Source: Acidiphilium sp. C61
GTDB lineage: Bacteria; Pseudomonadota; Alphaproteobacteria; Acetobacterales; Acetobacteraceae
Reading direction: 5' to 3'
Length of the DNA: 64,000 nucleotides
Assembly (NCBI RefSeq): GCF_902712915.1
Contig: NZ_CACTIA010000005.1
Span: 2,454,501-2,518,500, forward strand
A program made the position numbers and the translations under genes. Below are positions 45,629 to 55,126 of the stretch, piece after piece. Under the pieces are notes generated by a model that did no database searches, was not told the DNA's origin, and worked only from the letters and a program-made list of their open reading frames with translations. The number at the start of each line of letters is the position of its first letter. Within the stretch, counting starts at the first letter, position 1.

Positions 45629-45833
45629 GCGGCTTCATGCCGTCACCCCTTTTCCGGGGCGTTCCGAATATTATCTGATAGGAAGGCCGGTTGATCCCGG
45701 CCACGTGTTTCGGCAGCGATGCCGTTTGCCATCCGGTCCTGACCGACCGGATAGGGGTCTTCGGATCCCGACGTCTCCCAGACGTGAAGCCTCCCTGTTG
45801 ACTGCCCCGCCGGTGATCCGGCGGGGCTTTTTT
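45629..45833 (+). ncRNA. Candidate structured small RNA (run of hairpins ending in an intrinsic terminator)
   Basis: In a gap of about 440 bases without a convincing gene, seven hairpins follow one another on the plus strand. They are CGGC-TTCA-(T)GCCG (45630-45642), a CCCC/GGGG hairpin (45646-45659), GGCCGG/CCGGCC (45685-45702), CGGCA-GCGA-TGCCG (45711-45724), ATCCGGTC/GACCGGAT (45731-45752), GGGGTC-TTCG-GATCCC (45754-45769) and ACGTCT-CCC-AGACGT (45771-45785). They end in the terminator GCCCCGCCGG-TGAT-CCGGCGGGGC-TTTTTT (45804-45833). Exposed CUCCC sequences recall anti-Shine-Dalgarno sRNAs of alphaproteobacteria. The promoter is not identified. A leader of the downstream aldolase gene is an alternative. 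Confidence 0.55.
45804..45833 (+). terminator. Intrinsic terminator of the candidate small RNA
   Basis: A perfect 10-bp GC stem with the TGAT loop followed by six T residues; among the clearest terminators in the window. Confidence 0.9.
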
Positions 45834-46029
45834 GTGTCATTTCAATGAATCCTAGCCTCGTCGATCGACGATCGCAATCGCGCGATGGGGACCGGCGCGG
45901 TTTCGCGACGAAGTGTTGCAGGGCCGACACGCTGCGGGGGCGGCGCGGTTTGTCTCTCGCGCCCACGGCGCGGTTTGTCTCCGTCGCCGAGCTATGGAAT
46001 GCTGGCGGCAAATGATGCGGGAGGACGCG

Positions 46030-46782
46030 ATGACGCTGCAACAACACTGGAACGCCGGCCGCGCCGTGCTGAATGGCTGGCTGTCGGTTCCGGCCGGCTT
46101 CGCCACCGAGCTGATGGCGCGACAGGGCTGGGACAGCCTGACGGTCGACATGCAGCACGGGCTGGTGGATTATTCCGGACTGGTGCCGATGCTGACGGCG
46201 ATGGCCAGCGCAGCGGTGGTGCCGATGGTGCGGGTGCCGTGGTTCGACCCGGGAATCGTGATGAAGTCGATCGATGCGGGCGCGCTCGGCGTGATCTGCC
46301 CGATGATCAATTCGCGGGCGGAGGCCGAGGCCTTCGTCTCCTGCCTGCGCTACGCGCCGCGCGGCCGGCGCAGCTATGGGCCGATCCGCGCCGCCCTCGT
46401 GCATGGCGCCGATTACGCGCGCCGCGCCGATGACATGGTGACCGGCTTCGCGATGATCGAGACGCGGGCGGCGCTGGAGGCGATCGACGAGATCGTGTCG
46501 ATCCCGGAGCTGGACGCGGTCTATATCGGGCCGAACGACCTCGCCCTCTCGCTCGGCGAGGCGCCGCGGTTCGATCCGGAAAATTCGCCGGTCTATGACG
46601 CGATCCTGCACATCCTTGCCCGGGCGAAGCATCACGGCAAGCGCGCCGCGGTGCATACGGGCTCGCCCGCCTATGCGCGCAAGATGGTCGCGGCAGGGTT
46701 CGATCTCGTCACCGTCGGCTCGGATGCCGCCTTCATCGCCCAGGGGGCGGCGGCCGCGGTGCAGGCGTTCCGCGGCGGCTGA
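46030..46782 (+). CDS. HpcH/HpaI family aldolase
   Basis: Class II, metal-dependent pyruvate aldolase of the HpcH/HpaI (4-hydroxy-2-oxo-acid aldolase / citrate lyase-like) family, 250 residues. It shows N-G-W-L-S-V-P, D-S-L-T-V-D-M-Q-H-G-L-V-D, V-R-V-P-W-F-D-P, G-A-L-G-V-I-C-P-M-I-N-S, the metal-binding Glu in M-I-E-T-R-A-A, and Y-I-G-P-N-D-L-A-L-S-L-G. The ATG at 46030 has GGAGG 7 bases upstream; earlier in-frame starts are weaker. Monocistronic and followed by REP-like elements. It cleaves or forms hydroxy-oxo acids with pyruvate; the exact substrate is unknown. Confidence 0.92.
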   Translation: MTLQQHWNAGRAVLNGWLSVPAGFATELMARQGWDSLTVDMQHGLVDYSGLVPMLTAMASAAVVPMVRVPWFDPGIVMKSIDAGALGVICPMINSRAEAEAFVSCLRYAPRGRRSYGPIRAALVHGADYARRADDMVTGFAMIETRAALEAIDEIVSIPELDAVYIGPNDLALSLGEAPRFDPENSPVYDAILHILARAKHHGKRAAVHTGSPAYARKMVAAGFDLVTVGSDAAFIAQGAAAAVQAFRGG

Positions 46783-46808
46783 GCCGCGCCATGGCGTATT
46801 GATATTCC

Positions 46809-46960
46809 GAGCATCTTTATCCGATCAGATGATCCCATCTGATCGGATGATGCCGTAGAGCACTTTCCGATCCTTTCGGATCGGATGTAGTGCTCTAGCA
46901 TATTGATATTCCGATCATCTTGATCCGATCAGATGATCCCATCCGATCAGATGATGCTCT
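46809..46960. repeat. Three REP-like palindromes (A-B-A)
   Basis: Type A at 46809-46853, type B at 46857-46896 (AGAGCAC ends, GATCC/GGATC stem) and type A at 46913-46960. The last overlaps the stop codon of the leftward TonB-dependent receptor gene. Confidence 0.9.
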
Positions 46961-49484
46961 AGAACTTCACCTTCACCCCCGCATAGCCGGCGATCGGTGC
47001 TGCCGTGGAATAGGCGCGGTTGTCGGCGGCATAGGCCGGGCCGAGCACATAGGCGATGCCGGCGGGGTTGGAGAAGCCGCCATAGACGTAATAATGCGCG
47101 TCGGTGAAGTTATCGACCTCGCCGAAAAGGGTGACGCGCGGCGTGAGCCGGTAGCTGGTGGTGAAGTTCAGCACGACGAAGCCGGGCAGCTTCGGCTGCT
47201 GGTTCGACTGGTCGCCATGCAGATACGTCCCGGTCTGCGCGTTGGCCGACAGGCCGAGCTTCCAGGCCGTGGTCGCCTTGTAATCGGCGCCGAACTTGAA
47301 CAGGTTCTCCGGCACGCCGGCCAGATGATCGCCCGGGCGGACCGTGATCACCCCGCCGATATTCGAGGGGCTGTGCGAGGCGACCCGGAAGCTGCTCTGA
47401 TACGTCGCCTCGATCAGCGAGTCGTTGAAATACGCATCCCATTTCGGGAAATCGAGCCGCAGGGCGAGATCGGCGCCCTGGCGCAGCACGCCGCCGATAT
47501 TGGCGAAATAGCCGTTGGTGTTGTTGTTGAGGTTGGTGGCGAGGAACTCGACGTCGTCGTTGGCGCGGATGTGGTAATAATCGAGATTGTAGGTGAGCGT
47601 GCCGTTGCCGCCCACCAGCAGCGCCCCGCGGATGCCGGCTTCCAGACTGTCGGTGACGGTCTGCTTCAGGTTGGGATCGAAGGTGATGAAGTTCGACAGG
47701 GTGCAGGGGTCGGTCGGGTTGGCGCAGGTCAGCTCGGCCGGGGTGGGCGCGGCATTGGCCTGCGAATAGCTGCCATAGAGCGAGGCGAGCGGGGTCAGCC
47801 GGTAGCTGAAGCCGAGGCTCGGGTTGAAATGCTCGTAATTGTGGTGCCCGCTGAGATCCGCCGGGTTCTGCACCTGCCCGGCGGCGAGCGCGCTGGCGGC
47901 CTCGGTATTGTGCAGGTCGATCTGGGCGATGTTGAGCCGCCCGCCGAGCGTGAGGGTGAGGCGGGGGGTCAGGTCGAGCGAATCCGAGGCGTAGAGGCCG
48001 TAATAGGCGTTGCGGATGTTCTCGGCCGAGGGCAGGGCGCCCGGCTCGTCGGTCTGGTAGCCAAGACCGCTACCCGGCGGCGGGGCGTAGACGCGGGCGG
48101 CGTTGAGCAGGCCATCGAAATTGGTGGCGGAGAAGGTGGTGAAGCCGCCATCGAAGCTGGCGCCGGCGATCAGGTGGTTCTTCAGCCCGAACAGCACGTC
48201 CTTGCGGCTGAGCTGGGCGGTGGCGCCGTAGCCGTCGGTGTTGGTGCTGTTCACCGCGAGCGAGCCGTAGCCGATGAAACCGGACGGCACGGCGAAATAG
48301 GGCACGGTGCCGCCGCCGAGCAGGGTCGCCGGGTTCGACGAGCCCAGCCCGCAGAGATGGCTGGTCGAGCCGTCGGTGCATTGCGCATCGACTGGCCCGT
48401 TGCCGTTGATCAGGTGCTCGCGCAGATGGTCGTAATAGAGGACGGCCTGGATCGAGCTGTGATCGTCGATCTGGTCGTTCAGGGTGGCGGCGACGCGGCT
48501 ATAGGTGTCCTCGATCGAGTTCGGGCCGGTATATTCGGCGTTCGGCGCGATCGCGAGCAGCTTCGCCGGCACCGTTGCCGGGCCGTTGAGGAAGGAATGG
48601 CCGAACATCGCGTTGATGTGCAGCTCGGCATGCGGGCCGCGCCAGCCGAGATCGGCATAGGCGCTTTCGAGGGCGGAGGATTGCAGGTCGCGCCAGCCGC
48701 CGGAGCGCGCGCCCTGCACCGCGATATAGGCGGCGGTGTCGCCGTGGCTTATGCCGTACTGGCCGTTGCCGCGCAGCGTGCCGAAGGAGCCGCCGGAGAG
48801 TTCGACCTCGCCACGATGATAGGTGAAGCCGTTCTTCATCTGCACGCTGAGCGCGCCGCCGAGGGCGTTGAGGCCAAAGAGCGGGTTGGCGTCCTCGACG
48901 CTGATATGCGCGATCGCCGCCTGCGGCAGCACGCTCCAGAGGGCGAGGTCGCCGAAGGGGACGTTGAAGCGCGCGCCATCGACATAGACGCTGATGCCCT
49001 CGGGCGTGCCCTGGATCGGCGAGAGGGTGAAGCCGTGATAGATGATGTCCGGCTGGTAGGGGTTGGCCTGGCTGTTTTGCAGGTTGACGCCGGAGGCGGA
49101 GCGGCCGAGGGCGGCGACGACGCTCGGGTTGCCGCCGACATTGATCTGCCGGCTGTCGAATTGCTGCACGAGGGCGGGCCATTTCGCCGCGTTGATCGCA
49201 GCACCGGCGAGCGGGGCGACATTGACCCGGATGGTGCGGATCGTGATCGGCGCCTTTGCCGTGGCAGGTATCGGCGCTTTTGCCCCGGCAGCGGGTGATG
49301 TGGCCGGTGATGTGGCCGGCGGTGTAGCGGGGGCGATGGGGGCGACGATCAGGGGCGCCTGGGCGGCGGCGCCTGGTGCGGCCTGCGCCATCGCGACACC
49401 GCCGGCGGCGAGCGACGCCGCCAGCACCGCCATGCCGTGCCGGGCGAGGCGCAGCGCGCGGGGGTAGGCGTGTTTCGTCGTCAT
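46959..49484 (-). CDS. TonB-dependent receptor
   Basis: Outer-membrane siderophore or metal-complex receptor, 841 residues. The start at 49484 follows GGAGGAAACG and gives a signal peptide ending near A-M-A-Q-A. A Pro/Ala/Thr-rich linker with P-A-T-S repeats comes next, then the plug domain (V-A-A-L-G-R-S-A-S-G-V-N-L, I-S-V-Y-V-D-G-A-R-F-N, L-F-G-L-N-A-L-G-G-A-L-S-V) and a 22-strand-type barrel with many aromatic turns, ending G-V-K-V-K-F with terminal Phe. Ligand unknown. The last codons lie in a REP-like palindrome. No transport or regulatory gene is adjacent. Confidence 0.93.
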   Translation of the reverse strand: MTTKHAYPRALRLARHGMAVLAASLAAGGVAMAQAAPGAAAQAPLIVAPIAPATPPATSPATSPAAGAKAPIPATAKAPITIRTIRVNVAPLAGAAINAAKWPALVQQFDSRQINVGGNPSVVAALGRSASGVNLQNSQANPYQPDIIYHGFTLSPIQGTPEGISVYVDGARFNVPFGDLALWSVLPQAAIAHISVEDANPLFGLNALGGALSVQMKNGFTYHRGEVELSGGSFGTLRGNGQYGISHGDTAAYIAVQGARSGGWRDLQSSALESAYADLGWRGPHAELHINAMFGHSFLNGPATVPAKLLAIAPNAEYTGPNSIEDTYSRVAATLNDQIDDHSSIQAVLYYDHLREHLINGNGPVDAQCTDGSTSHLCGLGSSNPATLLGGGTVPYFAVPSGFIGYGSLAVNSTNTDGYGATAQLSRKDVLFGLKNHLIAGASFDGGFTTFSATNFDGLLNAARVYAPPPGSGLGYQTDEPGALPSAENIRNAYYGLYASDSLDLTPRLTLTLGGRLNIAQIDLHNTEAASALAAGQVQNPADLSGHHNYEHFNPSLGFSYRLTPLASLYGSYSQANAAPTPAELTCANPTDPCTLSNFITFDPNLKQTVTDSLEAGIRGALLVGGNGTLTYNLDYYHIRANDDVEFLATNLNNNTNGYFANIGGVLRQGADLALRLDFPKWDAYFNDSLIEATYQSSFRVASHSPSNIGGVITVRPGDHLAGVPENLFKFGADYKATTAWKLGLSANAQTGTYLHGDQSNQQPKLPGFVVLNFTTSYRLTPRVTLFGEVDNFTDAHYYVYGGFSNPAGIAYVLGPAYAADNRAYSTAAPIAGYAGVKVKF

Positions 49485-49563
49485 CGTCGTTTCCTCCATG
49501 TCCGGGGCGGTCGTTGCCGCCGCCGCGCCGCCTGTCACGGCGCGGGATTGTGCCGCGTTGCGC

Positions 49564-50853
49564 TCAGTCGGCGAAGGGGTCCTGCATCAGGATGGTGTCG
49601 TCCCGCTCGGGGCTGGTGGAGAGCAGGGTCACCGGGCATTCGACCAGTTCCTCGATACGGCGGACATATTTGATCGCCTGCGCCGGCAGGTCGGCATAGG
49701 AGCGGGCGCCGCGGGTCGAGCCGGACCAGCCCTCGATGGTTTCATAGACCGGCTCGGCCCTGGCCTGCGCCGCGGCGCCGGGCGGCAGATGGGGCAGGGT
49801 TTCGCCGTCGATCCGGTAGCCGACGCCGATTTGCAGCGTGGTCATGCCGTCGAGCACGTCGAGCTTGGTCAGCGCGAGGCCCTGGATGCCGCCGACCTTG
49901 ACCGCCTGGCGGACCAGTGCGGCGTCGAACCAGCCGCAGCGGCGGGCGCGGCCGGTGATGGTGCCGAACTCATGCCCGCGCTCGCCGAGCAGGCGGCCGA
50001 TCTCGTTGTCCTGCTCGGTCGGGAAGGGACCGGAGCCGACGCGGGTGGAATAGGCCTTGGCGATGCCGAGCACGCGGCCGGCCGCATCCGGCCCGACGCC
50101 GGCGCCGGCGGCGATCTGGCCGGCGACGGTGTTGGATGAGGTGACGAACGGGTAGGTGCCGTGATCGACATCCAGCATCACCGCCTGCGCGCCCTCGAAG
50201 AGGATGCGGGCGCCGGATTTCTTCGCCTCGGCCAGGCGTTCCCAGACCGGCTCGGCGAAGGGCAGGATCTGCGGCGCGAGGGCGAGGAGCTGGTCCATCA
50301 GTTCGGCCTTGCCGAACACGGGCGCGCCGAGGCCGGCGAGCAGCGTGTTGTGGTGCAGCAGCAGCTCGTCGAGCCGCCAGTCGAGCGTTTCGGGTTCGGC
50401 GAGGTCGCAGACGCGGATGGCGCGGCGGGCGACCTTGTCCTCATAGGCGGGGCCGATACCACGGCCGGTGGTGCCGATGCGGCGCGCGCCGCGGGCGGCC
50501 TCGCGCGCGGCGTCGAGGGCGGCGTGCAGCGGCAGGATCAGCGGCGCGTTGTCGGCGATGCGCAGGGTTTCGGGGGTGACGTTCAGCCCCTGTTCGCGCA
50601 CCCGGCCGATTTCGGCGAGCAGGGCCACCGGGTCGACCACCACGCCATTGCCGATCACGCCGAGCTTGCCGCGCACGAGGCCGGAGGGGAGCAGGGAGAG
50701 CTTGTAGGTCTGGTTGCCGACCACGAGCGTGTGCCCGGCATTGTGCCCGCCCTGGAAGCGGACGACGACATCGGCGCGGGAGGCCAGCCAGTCGACCACC
50801 TTTCCCTTGCCTTCGTCGCCCCATTGCGCGCCGATGATGGTGACATTTGCCAT
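49564..50853 (-). CDS. purA: Adenylosuccinate synthetase
   Basis: GTP-dependent ligase converting IMP and aspartate to adenylosuccinate; 429 residues, normal length. The N terminus is [19 protein letters not shown] (P-loop and catalytic Asp), with [17 protein letters not shown], the [12 protein letters not shown] block and [10 protein letters not shown]. The ATG at 50853 is 4 bases after the hisZ stop, so the two are translated from one message. A longer in-frame extension running into hisZ is rejected. Confidence 0.98.
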   Translation of the reverse strand: MANVTIIGAQWGDEGKGKVVDWLASRADVVVRFQGGHNAGHTLVVGNQTYKLSLLPSGLVRGKLGVIGNGVVVDPVALLAEIGRVREQGLNVTPETLRIADNAPLILPLHAALDAAREAARGARRIGTTGRGIGPAYEDKVARRAIRVCDLAEPETLDWRLDELLLHHNTLLAGLGAPVFGKAELMDQLLALAPQILPFAEPVWERLAEAKKSGARILFEGAQAVMLDVDHGTYPFVTSSNTVAGQIAAGAGVGPDAAGRVLGIAKAYSTRVGSGPFPTEQDNEIGRLLGERGHEFGTITGRARRCGWFDAALVRQAVKVGGIQGLALTKLDVLDGMTTLQIGVGYRIDGETLPHLPPGAAAQARAEPVYETIEGWSGSTRGARSYADLPAQAIKYVRRIEELVECPVTLLSTSPERDDTILMQDPFAD

Positions 50854-50857
50854 GGCG

Positions 50858-51994
50858 TTATCCTTCGAGCGGAACGGCGCGTCCGTCGCGCCAGAGATGG
50901 GAGCAGGACAGGCGGCGCGCCTCCTCGGCGTCATCCGCCGCGGCGGCGAGGCCGCGAATGGTGGCGAAGCCCTCGGCGCGGGCGCGCGCACCGGCATCGG
51001 CCGGCGTGAAGGCGGGCAGGAACAGCCGCGGGCGCAAGGCAGGGCGCGGGGCGACGGCGAGGATCGTGTCGGGATAGAGGGTGATGCCGGTCGCCGATTC
51101 GCCATTGTCGCAGAGATAGCGCCCGCCGCGGCCGAACTCGGCCTGGCGGCCGGGCGCGAAGATCGTGAGCGCGACGCCGGTATGGTAGCGATAGCCGCGG
51201 AACTCGACCGGGTCGATGGTCAGGCGCAGCGCCGGCATCAGGGTGCGGATGGCGGCGACGGTCGCGCTCAGCCGGTCAGCGAGGGTGCGGACCGGGGCAG
51301 GCAGGTCGATCGCGGCGAGGCGACCGATCGCGGTGTCGGCGGTGCCGGCGGCATCGAGCAGGGCGAGCAGGGTCGGCGCCAGCGCGCCGCCATGGGCGGC
51401 GATCTCGGCGGCGTCCTTGCGGTCGAGCGCGCGGACGAGGGCGGCGTGGGCCGACGTGTCGCCCAGCAGAGCGGGGATCAGCGGCGGCATGGTGAGGTCG
51501 ACGCTGACCTCGCCGATGCCGGTGGCGGCGAGGGCGGCGGCGGCGGTGACGATGATTTCAGCGTCGGCCTCGGGCACGTCCGGCCCGATCAGCTCGATGC
51601 CGGCCTGCGCGACCTGGCGCTCGGGGGCGAGCTGCGAGCCGCGCACCAGCAGGCATTGCCCGGCATAGGCGAGGCGCAGCGGCCGTGCGGCGGCGGCGAG
51701 CCTCGTCGTGGCGATGCGGGCGATCTGCGGCGTGGTGTCGGCGCGCACGCCCATCATGCGCTGCGATTCGGGGTCCATCAGCCGGAAGGTCTGCTCGGCC
51801 ACGGCGCCGCCGCTGCCGGCGAGCAGCGTGGTCTCGAACTCCACCAGCGGCGGCTTGACCCGCTGATAGCCATGCGCGCCGAAACTCGCCGTCAGCGTTT
51901 CGGTCAGCCGTGCCTCGGCCTCGGCGTCCGGTGGCAGCAGGTCGGTGAAGCCCGCGGGCAGCAGAGCGGGGTGGGGCGGCAGGTCGTCGGTCAT
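50858..51994 (-). CDS. hisZ: ATP phosphoribosyltransferase regulatory subunit
   Basis: Class II aminoacyl-tRNA synthetase-like protein that activates the short HisG in histidine synthesis; 378 residues. HisRS-like motif pieces are seen: [31 protein letters not shown], and G-R-G-G-R-Y near residue 290. The full HisRS C-terminal anticodon domain is missing, as expected for HisZ. It is followed by purA with a 4-base gap; hisG is not in the window. Confidence 0.95.
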   Translation of the reverse strand: MTDDLPPHPALLPAGFTDLLPPDAEAEARLTETLTASFGAHGYQRVKPPLVEFETTLLAGSGGAVAEQTFRLMDPESQRMMGVRADTTPQIARIATTRLAAAARPLRLAYAGQCLLVRGSQLAPERQVAQAGIELIGPDVPEADAEIIVTAAAALAATGIGEVSVDLTMPPLIPALLGDTSAHAALVRALDRKDAAEIAAHGGALAPTLLALLDAAGTADTAIGRLAAIDLPAPVRTLADRLSATVAAIRTLMPALRLTIDPVEFRGYRYHTGVALTIFAPGRQAEFGRGGRYLCDNGESATGITLYPDTILAVAPRPALRPRLFLPAFTPADAGARARAEGFATIRGLAAAADDAEEARRLSCSHLWRDGRAVPLEG

Positions 51995-52144
51995 GTCGAT
52001 ACGGGTTCCGGCGCGGCGTGGGAAAGGCCCGGAGGGGCCGGGCTTGCGCGGCCTATAGCATCCGGTGCGGCCGGGGCCAATTCGGGGTGGAAATCGCCCG
52101 CGCCGCGTGGCAAGGTGATTTCAACCTAAGCGGGTATTTCGATC

Positions 52145-53602
52145 GTGCTTTTCAACTCGCCCCTTTTCGTCTTCGGGTTTCTGCCGGTCTTTCTCGCCGG
52201 ATTCGCCCTGGCCGGGCGGATTGCCGGGGCGCGGGCCGCGCTCGGCGTGCTGCTGCTGGCAAGCCTCGTGTTCTACGGGTGGTGGAAGCCGCTGCTGCTG
52301 CCGCTGCTGGCAGGATCGATCCTCGGCAATTACCTGCTGGCCGATGCGATGCGGCGGTCGCGCCGGACGCGGCGCTGGCTGATCTTCGGGCTTGGCGCGA
52401 ACCTGCTGCTGCTGTTCTGGTTCAAATATGCCGGTTTGCTGGCGGCGAGCGGGGCGGCGCTGCTCGGCCTGCCCGCGCCGGCGCTCGGCATCCTGCTGCC
52501 GCTCGGCATCAGCTTCTTCACCTTCCAGCAGGTGATGTATCTGGTCGATACCGCGCGCGGCGAGGTGCCGGCGTGCGGCTTTCTCGACTATGCCTGTTTC
52601 GTCGCCTTCTTCGCGCATCTGATCGCCGGGCCGATCGTCCGGCCGGGGGAGATCATTCCGCAATTCGCCCGCCATCGCGGCCGGGTGCGGCAGGAGGATC
52701 TCGTTGCCGGCATCGAGATCTTTCTCCTCGGCCTCGGCAAGAAGCTGGTGCTGGCGGACAGTCTCGCCCGCTTCGCCGATCCCGCTTTCGCGGCGGCATC
52801 CGCAGGGCATTCGCTGTCGCTCGTCGAGGCATGGGTGGCGCTGCTCGCCTATGGCGCGCAGATCTATTTCGATTTCGCGGGCTATTCGGACATGGCGATC
52901 GGGCTCGCGCGGATGATCGGCATCGGCTTTCCGCTGAATTTCCGCAGCCCCTATCAGGCGCGCGACATCTCGGATTTCTGGCGGCGCTGGAACATCACGC
53001 TCTCGCTCTTCCTGCGCGACTATCTCTACATCCCGCTCGGCGGCAACCGGCGCGGCGAGGTGCGGCGCAATCTCAACCTGATGATCACCATGCTGCTCGG
53101 CGGGCTGTGGCATGGCGCGGCGTGGTCGTTCATGCTGTGGGGCGGGCTGCACGGGCTGTATCTCGTGATCCATCACCAGTGGCGGCGGTTCGGGGTGCGC
53201 CTGCCGCTTCTGGCGGCGCAGGGGCTGACGCTGCTGGCGGTGCTGCTGGCCTGGGTGCCGTTCCGCGCCGACAGCCTCGCCGCCTGCCGGATCGTGCTGC
53301 GCGGGCTCGTCGGCGCCGGCGGGGTGCTGCTGCCGCGCCAGCTCATCGCCGCGATTCCCGCCCTCGGCGCGGTCGCGCGGCCGGTCGCGGTGCTGCCCTG
53401 GCTTGGCGCGGCGCGGACGATGAGCGTGGTGCAGGGGGCGGCGCTGATCGCGCTGGCCTGGGGGATCATGCTGCTCGCGCGCGACATCCACACGCTCGGG
53501 GTGCGCGGGCGCAATGCCGCGCTGATCGCCGGTTTCGCCTTTACCGCGCAGGCGCTGATCTTCGCGCCCTTTGCGCTTCCCTTCATCTATTTCCAGTTCT
53601 GA
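52145..53602 (+). CDS. MBOAT family O-acyltransferase (AlgI-like)
   Basis: Membrane-bound O-acyltransferase that moves acetyl groups across the inner membrane for periplasmic glycan acetylation; 485 residues and about ten hydrophobic helices. The AlgI/DltB-type core Y-F-D-F-A-G-Y-S-D-M-A-I-G is followed by F-W-R-R-W-N-I-T-L-S and D-Y-L-Y-I-P-L-G-G-N-R-R-G, then the catalytic G-G-L-W-H-G-A-A-W (His near residue 322). The start is a GTG at 52145 (L-F-N-S-P-L-F-V-F-G, typical). It overlaps the next gene at TGATG, forming a coupled O-acetylation pair. The acceptor polymer is unknown. Confidence 0.94.
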   Translation: MLFNSPLFVFGFLPVFLAGFALAGRIAGARAALGVLLLASLVFYGWWKPLLLPLLAGSILGNYLLADAMRRSRRTRRWLIFGLGANLLLLFWFKYAGLLAASGAALLGLPAPALGILLPLGISFFTFQQVMYLVDTARGEVPACGFLDYACFVAFFAHLIAGPIVRPGEIIPQFARHRGRVRQEDLVAGIEIFLLGLGKKLVLADSLARFADPAFAAASAGHSLSLVEAWVALLAYGAQIYFDFAGYSDMAIGLARMIGIGFPLNFRSPYQARDISDFWRRWNITLSLFLRDYLYIPLGGNRRGEVRRNLNLMITMLLGGLWHGAAWSFMLWGGLHGLYLVIHHQWRRFGVRLPLLAAQGLTLLAVLLAWVPFRADSLAACRIVLRGLVGAGGVLLPRQLIAAIPALGAVARPVAVLPWLGAARTMSVVQGAALIALAWGIMLLARDIHTLGVRGRNAALIAGFAFTAQALIFAPFALPFIYFQF

Positions 53603-54672
53603 TGCGCCGGTTGTTTCTCTGCGCCATCGCCTCGCTCGCGCTCTATTTCGCAGCCTTCGCCCTCGTGCTCGACCGCCCGCTCTCGCTCGGCCTGCTGCGG
53701 CTGGAGATGCGCGAGAAACTCGCCCGCGGCGCGGCGCTGCCCTCGCCGAAGCTGGTGATCCTTGCCGGGTCGAACGGGCCCTATTCGCATTCCTGCCGGG
53801 TGATCGGCGCGATGCTGGCGCTGCCGTGCGAGAATGGCGGCATCGCCGTCGGCATCGGGCTCGACGATCTGTTTCTCCGCTGGCTTCCCCTGCTGCATCG
53901 CGGCGATGTCGTCTACCTGCCGATGGAGGTGCAGCAATACGACGTCAGCCCTGCGGCGAACCGGATGGATGTCGATGGCGCCATGCTGTTTCGCCACGAC
54001 CGCGCGCTGCTGTGGCGCATGAAGCCGGGGCGGATACTCGGTGCGGCCTTCCACAACACGATGCCGGACGGGCTGGAGGCGCTGGCGGAGATGGCGGCGC
54101 GGACGGGCGGGATTGGCCATTTGCGCGCGCGGCTTGCCCGCGAGGAGGATGCGCAGGGGGATGAGATCGGCACGTCGCTCGCCACCGCCGACCGCGCCTT
54201 CCTCGCCGGGCTGCATCGGGTCGAGCCATCGGCGCGGGCGATCCGGGACGGGTATGGCACGGTGCTGATCGGCCGGTTCGTCGCCGCCGCGACGGCGCGG
54301 GGGGTGATCGTGATCGGCGGGCTGCCGACGGATTTCCGCGATGTCAGGCTGAGTGCTGCGGATACAGGCGCGATCCGCGCCGTCTATCGGCTTCATGGCG
54401 GGCGGTTTCTCGAACTCGCCGGCCGCAGCCGCTATCCGCGCGCCGATTTCTACAACAGCGAGGATCATCTGGCGCAGCCCTGCCAGTATTTTCATTCCAT
54501 GCTGGTCGCGCGCGGCCTCGCCCCTCTGCTGCACCGGCGCGTCGTCGCGCCGGCGGCGGCGACGCTCAGCCTGGCGGCGACCTGCCCGCAAGAAACGCTG
54601 CCGCCCGCGCAACACAGCGTTCGAACATCGCGAGCGAGTCGAAGGGCAGGTCCTGCCCGTCCGGCGGGGTGA
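53602..54672 (+). CDS. Periplasmic SGNH-like protein paired with the MBOAT acyltransferase
   Basis: A 356-residue protein with an N-terminal hydrophobic anchor (about 2-22) and a soluble domain beginning V-I-L-A-G-S-N-G-P-Y-S-H-S, resembling the block-I G-x-S of SGNH/AlgX-AlgJ acetyltransferase partners. The later D-H-L segment (N-S-E-D-H-L) could provide the Asp/His dyad. The ATG overlaps the MBOAT stop (TGATG), so the two are coupled. It probably transfers the acetyl group onto the polysaccharide. The 3' end overlaps the convergent deoxyribosyltransferase gene by about 107 bases, and the last 35 residues are low-complexity, so a natural C terminus may be earlier. Confidence 0.8.
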   Translation: MRRLFLCAIASLALYFAAFALVLDRPLSLGLLRLEMREKLARGAALPSPKLVILAGSNGPYSHSCRVIGAMLALPCENGGIAVGIGLDDLFLRWLPLLHRGDVVYLPMEVQQYDVSPAANRMDVDGAMLFRHDRALLWRMKPGRILGAAFHNTMPDGLEALAEMAARTGGIGHLRARLAREEDAQGDEIGTSLATADRAFLAGLHRVEPSARAIRDGYGTVLIGRFVAAATARGVIVIGGLPTDFRDVRLSAADTGAIRAVYRLHGGRFLELAGRSRYPRADFYNSEDHLAQPCQYFHSMLVARGLAPLLHRRVVAPAAATLSLAATCPQETLPPAQHSVRTSRASRRAGPARPAG

Positions 54673-55126
54673 GCAGCCCGCCTTCGAGCGCGCCGATCAC
54701 CATCAGATTGTCGCCGAGGCCGAAATCCTCGATCGCGGTGCCGGCCACCGGATCGGGCTGGGCCGCGACCTGCATGCGGCTGCGGGCGGCGAACGGGATG
54801 GCGGCGTTGGAATAGCCGAAACAGGGCCGGCCCCGGCCGAGGAACCAGCCGAGTTCGACCAGCGTGCCGGCATCGGCCGAGGCGCCGCGGAACGGGCTGA
54901 GATGGGCGATGACGATGTCGCTGCGCTCCATCATCGCGACGTCCTGGCGGAAGATCGCCTGCCACAGCGCCTCGCCGGGCCGGCAATCGGGCGGCGGCGC
55001 ATCGAGCGGGGCGAGCGCCTCGATGCCGTGGCGCGCCGCGATGGCGATCCTGCGCGCGGCATGGGCGGCAGCACCGGGCAGGAACAGGTCTGGCCCGGCG
55101 AGATAGGCGATGGGCCTCCGCGTCAC
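54566..55126 (-). CDS. Nucleoside 2-deoxyribosyltransferase family protein
   Basis: A 186-residue Rossmann-like enzyme. Y-L-A-G-P-D-L-F at residues 8-15 is the family signature, with I-F-R-Q-D-V-A-M-M, D-I-V-I-A-H-L-S-P-F-R-G and the nucleophile Glu in D-A-G-T-L-V-E-L-G-W. It exchanges purine or pyrimidine bases between deoxynucleosides, or hydrolyses nucleotide N-glycosidic bonds; a salvage or sanitation role is inferred. The start overlaps the end of the sigma-54 activator gene (ATGA), which places it in that leftward transcription unit without an obvious functional link. Confidence 0.9.
   Translation of the reverse strand: MTRRPIAYLAGPDLFLPGAAAHAARRIAIAARHGIEALAPLDAPPPDCRPGEALWQAIFRQDVAMMERSDIVIAHLSPFRGASADAGTLVELGWFLGRGRPCFGYSNAAIPFAARSRMQVAAQPDPVAGTAIEDFGLGDNLMVIGALEGGLLTPPDGQDLPFDSLAMFERCVARAAAFLAGRSPPG

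Noticed and set aside
45629..45833. 6S RNA, SRP RNA, tmRNA or a known riboswitch
   Set aside because: No long open-bubble helix, no SRP GGAAGCAG-type signature, no tmRNA tag frame and no recognisable aptamer core; kept as an unnamed candidate.
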